This document shows, piece after piece, positions 59,475-64,000 of a stretch of 64,000 nucleotides of DNA. The position numbers and the translations under genes are program-made. Each line of letters opens with the position of its first letter. The first letter of the stretch is position 1. Origin of the DNA: Halomonas cupida (GTDB lineage Bacteria > Pseudomonadota > Gammaproteobacteria > Pseudomonadales > Halomonadaceae); NCBI RefSeq assembly GCF_900142755.1, contig NZ_FRCA01000008.1:1-64000 (forward strand), read 5' to 3'. A model generated the notes under the pieces. It made no database searches and was not told where the DNA came from. It was given only the letters and a program-made list of their open reading frames with translations.

Positions 59475-59512
59475 CAATCAGACAGCTCACCTTGAGCTGT
59501 TTGATTGTCGTC
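59475..59512 (+). repeat. Possible remnant of the multi-hairpin repeat (stem 1 only)
   Basis: CAATCAGACAGCTC-ACCTT-GAGCTGTTTGATTG forms a 14-bp stem with one G-T pair and is followed by TCGTC. It aligns with the first stem and following TCGTC of copies A and B, including AGCTC. It starts 5 bases after the hisS stop and may act as its terminator. Confidence 0.55.
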
Positions 59513-59654
59513 GGTGTCACACTGACCAGACAGACTGTGCAGGAATTCGAGAGAACGAGCGCATGCCCTCCTTCACTCCATTTCCTGCAATGGATATTGC
59601 ACCATCAATGGTTATCGCGTCTTCAATGGACATCATAAACAGGGAGGCTCGCCC

Positions 59655-60314
59655 GTGGCAGAGCTGAGAACCGAAGAAGAGCAGCTTGATGCAATCAAGC
59701 GCTGGTGGAAGGAAAATGGGACCTCGCTGATTGTTGGTGCCGTGCTCGCAGCCGCTGGTGTGTTCGGCTGGAACGCCTGGCAGGATCACCAGCGCAACAC
59801 GTCGGTCGCTGCTTCGATCGAGTACCAGCAGTTGCTGGGACTGGCCAGTCAGCCGGAACTCGACGATGACGCACGCAATGAGGCCCAGGCCGTGGTCGAC
59901 AGACTGGCCAGTGAATATGACGACACGCTGTACGCTGATCTCGCACTGCTGCTCGACGCTCGTCTCAAGGTCACCGCCGATGACCTGGAAGGCGCCAGCA
60001 GTGCCCTGCAGAATGTGATCGACAACGCCGATGACGACTATCTGACCAGCCTCGCCCGTCTACGTCTGGCGCGTATCCAGAACGAGCAGGGGGAGTACGA
60101 TGCAGCTCTTGCCACGCTGGATGGCGAGATTGCGGCTTCTCTGGAGGCTCAGCGCAACAACATTCTGGGTGATATCCATCACGCCAACGGCGATGACGAT
60201 CAGGCGGCCGAAGCCTGGCGCAATGCTCAAGCGTTGGCAGAAGAGCAAGGCCAGCCGCTGTACGGCGTAGCCCTCAAGCTGGATGATCTGGGAGCCGAGG
60301 AGGCCACGCTATGA
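59655..60314 (+). CDS. yfgM: YfgM family periplasmic chaperone/ancillary SecYEG protein
   Basis: A 219-aa protein anchored by one N-terminal helix (about residues 24-40) with a periplasmic TPR-like domain (LRLARIQNEQGEYDAALATL). RTEEEQLDAIKRWWKENG is the family start. The start is a GTG preceded by a GGAGG about 9 bases upstream. Coupled to bamB by a 4-bp overlap. Confidence 0.92.
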   Translation: MAELRTEEEQLDAIKRWWKENGTSLIVGAVLAAAGVFGWNAWQDHQRNTSVAASIEYQQLLGLASQPELDDDARNEAQAVVDRLASEYDDTLYADLALLLDARLKVTADDLEGASSALQNVIDNADDDYLTSLARLRLARIQNEQGEYDAALATLDGEIAASLEAQRNNILGDIHHANGDDDQAAEAWRNAQALAEEQGQPLYGVALKLDDLGAEEATL

Positions 60315-61462
60315 AGACTCTGAACGTCATTGCCGCAAGTGTCACCCTGAGCGCCCTGCTGGCCGGCTGTGCCGGTGACGTGGAGCCTCAGTATCCGCCG
60401 AAGGAACTGACCGACATCTCGGCCTCTACCCGGGTCGAGACCCGCTGGAGCGAAGGTGTTGGCGATGGCCTCGGTGAAGCCACCTACCCCATCGAGCCCG
60501 CGCTTGCCGGCACTCGGCTGTTCGCCGCCGACAAGGACGGCCTGGTCGAGGCTTTCAAGACTTCCAACGGCGACACACTGTGGGAGATCGAGCTCGACAC
60601 CCCGGTCTCCAGTGGTTTGACCGCCGTCGATGACGACCTGTATCTGGCCACCCGCAACGGCCGCGTCATCGCCATCGACCAGGCCACCGGCGACGTCCAG
60701 TGGCGCACTAGAGTCCCGAGTGAAGTGCTGGCAGCCCCTCAGGCCAATACTCAGCAGCTGATCGTGCAGGCCGTTGACGGCACCATCACCGCTCTGGATC
60801 GCGCCTCCGGTCAGCAGCAGTGGGTATTCAGCGCCAACCTGCCGGCCCTGACGCTGCGCAGTGCAGGCACGCCAACGGTGATTGACCAGGTCACCTTCGC
60901 CGGCTTTTCCAACGGCCGTCTGTCGATCATCGACAATCGCAGTGGTCAGCAGATTTCCGAGCGTACCATCGCGGTGGCCACCGGCATGAACGAGATCGAC
61001 CGTCTGGTGGATATCGCCGGCCAGCCGGTGCTGACTCCGGACGGCCGTCTGTACGTCACCAGCTACAATGGCCGTCTTGTGGCGCTGAACGCCCAGAGTG
61101 GTCAAACCCTGTGGTCTACCGAACTGTCCAGCTATCTGACGCCAGTGCTGGTGGGCGACACCCTCTATGTCGTGGATGAGGCCAGCCGTCTGATTGCCTT
61201 CGATGCCACCAACGGTAATGAACTGTGGCGCATGGAGGACCTCTATGGTCGCTCGCTGACTGCCCCCAACTTTGCTGACGGTCGCATTGTGGTCGGCGAT
61301 GCCGAAGGCTATGTTCACTTCATCGATGCCAACAATGGTCGCCTGGTCGGACGTACACGTATCGATAAATCCGGTATCAGCGTACGCCCGCTGACCGACG
61401 GCAAGCGCGTCTACGCGCTGGCCAATGACGGAAGCCTGGAGGCTCTGGACCTCAACCCATGA
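60311..61462 (+). CDS. bamB: Outer membrane assembly lipoprotein BamB
   Basis: A 383-aa lipoprotein of the BAM complex that inserts outer-membrane proteins. The lipobox is LLAGC (Cys 20). The rest is an eight-bladed PQQ-like propeller with repeats such as [15 protein letters not shown] and [15 protein letters not shown]. Overlaps yfgM and der by 4 bp. Confidence 0.96.
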   Translation: MKTLNVIAASVTLSALLAGCAGDVEPQYPPKELTDISASTRVETRWSEGVGDGLGEATYPIEPALAGTRLFAADKDGLVEAFKTSNGDTLWEIELDTPVSSGLTAVDDDLYLATRNGRVIAIDQATGDVQWRTRVPSEVLAAPQANTQQLIVQAVDGTITALDRASGQQQWVFSANLPALTLRSAGTPTVIDQVTFAGFSNGRLSIIDNRSGQQISERTIAVATGMNEIDRLVDIAGQPVLTPDGRLYVTSYNGRLVALNAQSGQTLWSTELSSYLTPVLVGDTLYVVDEASRLIAFDATNGNELWRMEDLYGRSLTAPNFADGRIVVGDAEGYVHFIDANNGRLVGRTRIDKSGISVRPLTDGKRVYALANDGSLEALDLNP

Positions 61463-62862
61463 CGCCCGTAATCGCTCTGGTCGGCCGCCCCAATGTGGGC
61501 AAGTCGACCCTGTTCAATCGTCTGACCCGCTCGCGCGATGCGCTGGTGGCCGACTTCCCGGGCCTGACCCGAGACCGCAAGTACGGCAACGGCCTGCTTG
61601 GCGGCAAGGCCTACACCGTCATCGATACCGGCGGGATCAGCGGCGACGAGGAAGGCATCGACGCCGCCATGGCCGAGCAGTCACTGCAGGCCATCGACGA
61701 AGCTGACATCGTGCTGTTCATGGTGGATGCCCGCGCCGGACTCAACGTTGCCGACGAGGCCATCGCCAACCATCTGCGCGTCAACCAGAAGAAAACCTGG
61801 CTGGTGGTCAACAAGACCGATGGTCTCGAGGAACACTCGGCCATGGCCGATTTCTGGCAGCTTGGTCTCGGCGATCCGCACCCGATTGCGGCAGCCCACG
61901 GCCGAAATGTCACCACCTTGATCGATGAGGTGCTCACGCCCTTTCCCGAGCGCGACGCCGATATTCCGGCGGACACCGGCACCAGGGGCATTCGCATCGG
62001 CGTGATCGGACGCCCCAATGTCGGCAAGTCAACCCTGGTCAATCGCCTGCTCGGGGAAGATCGCGTGGTGGTGTTTGACGAGGCCGGCACCACTCGCGAT
62101 GCCATCGAGATACCCTTCGAGCGCCGGGGCAAGCCCTATGTGCTGGTGGATACCGCAGGTGTCCGCCGTCGCAAGAACGTCAGCGAGATTGCCGAGAAGT
62201 TCTCGATCATCAAGACGCTGGAAGCGATCAAGGAATGCCATGTCGCCATCATGGTGCTGGATGCACGCAGTGGTCTGGTGGAACAGGACCTGCACCTGCT
62301 CGACTATGTGTTGACCTCCGGTCGTGCCCTGGTACTGGCGGTCAACAAATGGGATGGTCTGGAAAGCGAAGCACGTGAGCGCATGCGGTCCGACATCAAG
62401 CGTCGTCTCGGCTTTGCCGACTACGCCGACCTGCATTTCATCTCTGCTCTGCACGGCACGGCGGTGGGGGATCTCTACCCATCACTCGAACGCGCATTTG
62501 CCTCGGCCAACAGCCACTGGTCTACTAACCGTCTGACCACGCTGCTGCAGGATGCGGTAGAGCAACACCAACCGCCGATGGTCAATGGACGTCGCATCAA
62601 GCTGCGCATGGCGCATCAGGGGGGAAGCAATCCGCCGATCATTGTCGTTCACGGCAATCAGACCGAGAAACTTCCCGAGGCCTATCGCCGCTATCTGACC
62701 AATACCTTCCGCAAGGTGCTCAAGGTCAAGGGTACCCCGATGCGTTTCGAATTCCGCTCGGGCCACAACCCCTTCGACAAGATGGCCGATGCCTCCGATC
62801 GCGACAAGGCCAAGAAGCGCGAGCTGGATCGCACCAAAGAGGCGCGCCGCAGCCGGCGATAG
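61459..62862 (+). CDS. der: GTPase Der (EngA)
   Basis: A 467-aa GTPase for 50S ribosome assembly with two G domains: [12 protein letters not shown] (residue ~9) with DTGG, and [12 protein letters not shown] (~182) with DTAG. NKTD and NKWD are the guanine-specificity motifs. A C-terminal KH-like domain and basic tail ([16 protein letters not shown]) follow. Confidence 0.97.
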   Translation: MTPVIALVGRPNVGKSTLFNRLTRSRDALVADFPGLTRDRKYGNGLLGGKAYTVIDTGGISGDEEGIDAAMAEQSLQAIDEADIVLFMVDARAGLNVADEAIANHLRVNQKKTWLVVNKTDGLEEHSAMADFWQLGLGDPHPIAAAHGRNVTTLIDEVLTPFPERDADIPADTGTRGIRIGVIGRPNVGKSTLVNRLLGEDRVVVFDEAGTTRDAIEIPFERRGKPYVLVDTAGVRRRKNVSEIAEKFSIIKTLEAIKECHVAIMVLDARSGLVEQDLHLLDYVLTSGRALVLAVNKWDGLESEARERMRSDIKRRLGFADYADLHFISALHGTAVGDLYPSLERAFASANSHWSTNRLTTLLQDAVEQHQPPMVNGRRIKLRMAHQGGSNPPIIVVHGNQTEKLPEAYRRYLTNTFRKVLKVKGTPMRFEFRSGHNPFDKMADASDRDKAKKRELDRTKEARRSRR

Positions 62863-62881
62863 ACAGGTCCCATCTGCATGT

Positions 62882-62901
62882 GCCCCACAGGGAAGTGGGG
62901 C
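62882..62901 (+). terminator. Hairpin after der
   Basis: GCCCCAC-AGGGAA-GTGGGGC is a 7-bp GC-rich stem 20 bp after der, followed by TTGTG. Weak T-run. Confidence 0.5.
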
Positions 62902-63002
62902 TTGTGCAACCATCTCGAGATGCTACCACTTCCCCTCCGGTGCCATCGCTTCCTCTCGGTTACCTCCAATTCCCCTCATCACCAGTGTGGCAGATAGAAT
63001 CT

Positions 63003-63875
63003 TCAGACAGACGCAAGCCTGCGCTTGCCAACCCAATCAGTAGCAAACTGGAACGCACAGCGCCCGCTGCGGCCACCACGCAGCGTGGCAAAACGAATCG
63101 CCGCTGTCCGCGCCTCATCATCCCAGTCCGCCGCTTCGCCCAGACGCTCGACCCAGTGGCGGCAGGTCTCGAGATAGCTCTGCTGGTTGAAGGGGTGGAA
63201 GGCCAGCCACAGGCCGAAACGATCCGACAGAGATATCTTCTCCTCCACTGCATCACCGTGATGCAGCTCCTCACCATCCGGGCTCAATCGCGTCTCTGCG
63301 TTGTCGCTCATATGCTCAGGTAATAGATGGCGGCGGTTGGAGGTGGCATACAACAGCACATTGTCAGGGGGGCCGGTCAGAGTGCCGTCGAGGACACTCT
63401 TGAGCGCCTTGTAGGCATCGTCAGAACCTTCGAAGGAAAGGTCGTCGCAGTAGACCACAAAACGTGCCGGTTCATGGCGCAACTGTTCGACGAGCACCGG
63501 TAGTCCAGCGAGATCATGGCGATCAACCTGAATCAACCTCAGCCCTTCATCAGCCAGGCTGTTGAGCAACGCCCTTACCATCGACGACTTGCCACTGCCA
63601 CGCGAGCCCCACAGCAGCACGTGGTTGGCCGGCAGGCCGCGCAGGAAAGCGCGGGTATTGTCCAGCAGGGCATGCTTCTGGCGCTCTACACCGACCAGAT
63701 CGTCGAGACTCATCGCATCTCGCGGCGGTACCGGCACCAGATGCCCGCCCAACGCATGACGCTGCCACAACGCCGCCACATCTCTGGACCAATCCACCGG
63801 TTGCGGTGAGTTGGGTAGCCAGGGCTCGACCCGGTCGAGCAGCTGCAACAGACGTGTGGCGAGTTCAGTATCCAT
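63003..63875 (-). CDS. DUF815-family AAA+ ATPase
   Basis: A 290-aa P-loop ATPase. Walker A is LLWGSRGSGKSSMVRAL (about residues 88-104), Walker B is RFVVYCDDLSFEG, and LLYATSNRRHLLPE is the sensor 1 region, all typical of DUF815. Function unknown. ATG 63875 is preferred (AGGGAG 8 bases upstream) over the GTG at 63884. Convergent with der. Confidence 0.9.
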   Translation of the reverse strand: MDTELATRLLQLLDRVEPWLPNSPQPVDWSRDVAALWQRHALGGHLVPVPPRDAMSLDDLVGVERQKHALLDNTRAFLRGLPANHVLLWGSRGSGKSSMVRALLNSLADEGLRLIQVDRHDLAGLPVLVEQLRHEPARFVVYCDDLSFEGSDDAYKALKSVLDGTLTGPPDNVLLYATSNRRHLLPEHMSDNAETRLSPDGEELHHGDAVEEKISLSDRFGLWLAFHPFNQQSYLETCRHWVERLGEAADWDDEARTAAIRFATLRGGRSGRCAFQFATDWVGKRRLASV

Positions 63876-63914
63876 CAAGTTCACTCCCTGGGTACATGGG
63901 TGTATCGGTCAGAT

Positions 63915-63944
63915 GGCCGAGGAATCAACTCAATGTCCTCGGCC
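63915..63944. terminator. Hairpin upstream of the DUF815 gene
   Basis: GGCCGAGGA and TCCTCGGCC form a perfect 9-bp stem with a 12-base loop, flanked by TT. It may end a gene lying beyond the window edge on either strand. Confidence 0.5.
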
Positions 63945-64000
63945 TTCCCGACAGGTTGGCAGGATTACTCCGTATGGAGCACAGATATACTCTCATCGTC

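Overview
The window looks like a chromosomal segment of a moderately halophilic gammaproteobacterium of the Halomonas type. The evidence is high GC content, gammaproteobacterial gene order (queA-tgt-yajC-secD-secF; pilF-rodZ-ispG-hisS-yfgM-bamB-der; suhB/trmJ/cysE/iscR), a Pseudomonas-style two-subunit arginine succinyltransferase pathway and a full kdpFABCDE potassium-uptake operon. This is inference from gene content; no rRNA lies in the window. No phage, CRISPR array or complete insertion sequence was seen.

Layout. 1-9062: the end of a transketolase gene, a nitrilase-family amidase, an FMN riboswitch controlling a type II lumazine synthase (ribH2), then a divergent cluster that closely matches Brucella erythritol catabolism: eryB and eryA with the SorC-type regulator eryD on the minus strand, and a hydroxypyruvate-isomerase-like enzyme plus eryH on the plus strand. 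The expected product is erythrose 4-phosphate, a transketolase substrate. 9074-13762: a GNAT acetyltransferase, zapE, a His-rich membrane protein paired with a PepSY membrane protein, and a DUF808 protein. 14056-20312: the arginine succinyltransferase operon astC-aruF-aruG-astD-astB without astE. 20528-24120: a methyltransferase, an AT-richer EamA/LysR pair, and an ArgR/GbdR-like AraC regulator.

24260-26113: fabV bracketed by two inverted 173-bp multi-hairpin repeats; a shorter copy lies at 47794-47894 and a possible remnant at 59475-59512. 26157-29163: small metabolic and stress genes, including glutathione peroxidase, a Nudix hydrolase, a PCuAC copper chaperone and a LysE exporter. 29502-37404: kdpFABCDE, followed by a convergent 59-aa zinc-ribbon membrane protein and tRNA-Leu(CAA). 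38165-46676: a DASS transporter, queuosine enzymes, the SecDF-YajC translocase accessory complex and a CBS-domain membrane protein. 46844-47686: an orphan siderophore-binding protein behind a Fur-like box.

47904-63875: a SuhB homologue with a broken active site, trmJ, cysE, and a reduced isc operon (iscR-iscS-iscA, no iscU/hscBA/fdx, and IscS lacking its C-terminal tail). These are followed by ndk, rlmN, pilF, rodZ, ispG, hisS, yfgM, bamB, der and an AAA ATPase.

The observations most worth following up are the inverted repeat family with a compensatory base pair, the SuhB homologue lacking its metal ligands, the coupled loss of IscU and the IscS tail, the 59-aa zinc-ribbon protein, the 7-bp-phased intergenic repeats, and the erythritol cluster beside a riboswitch-controlled type II lumazine synthase.
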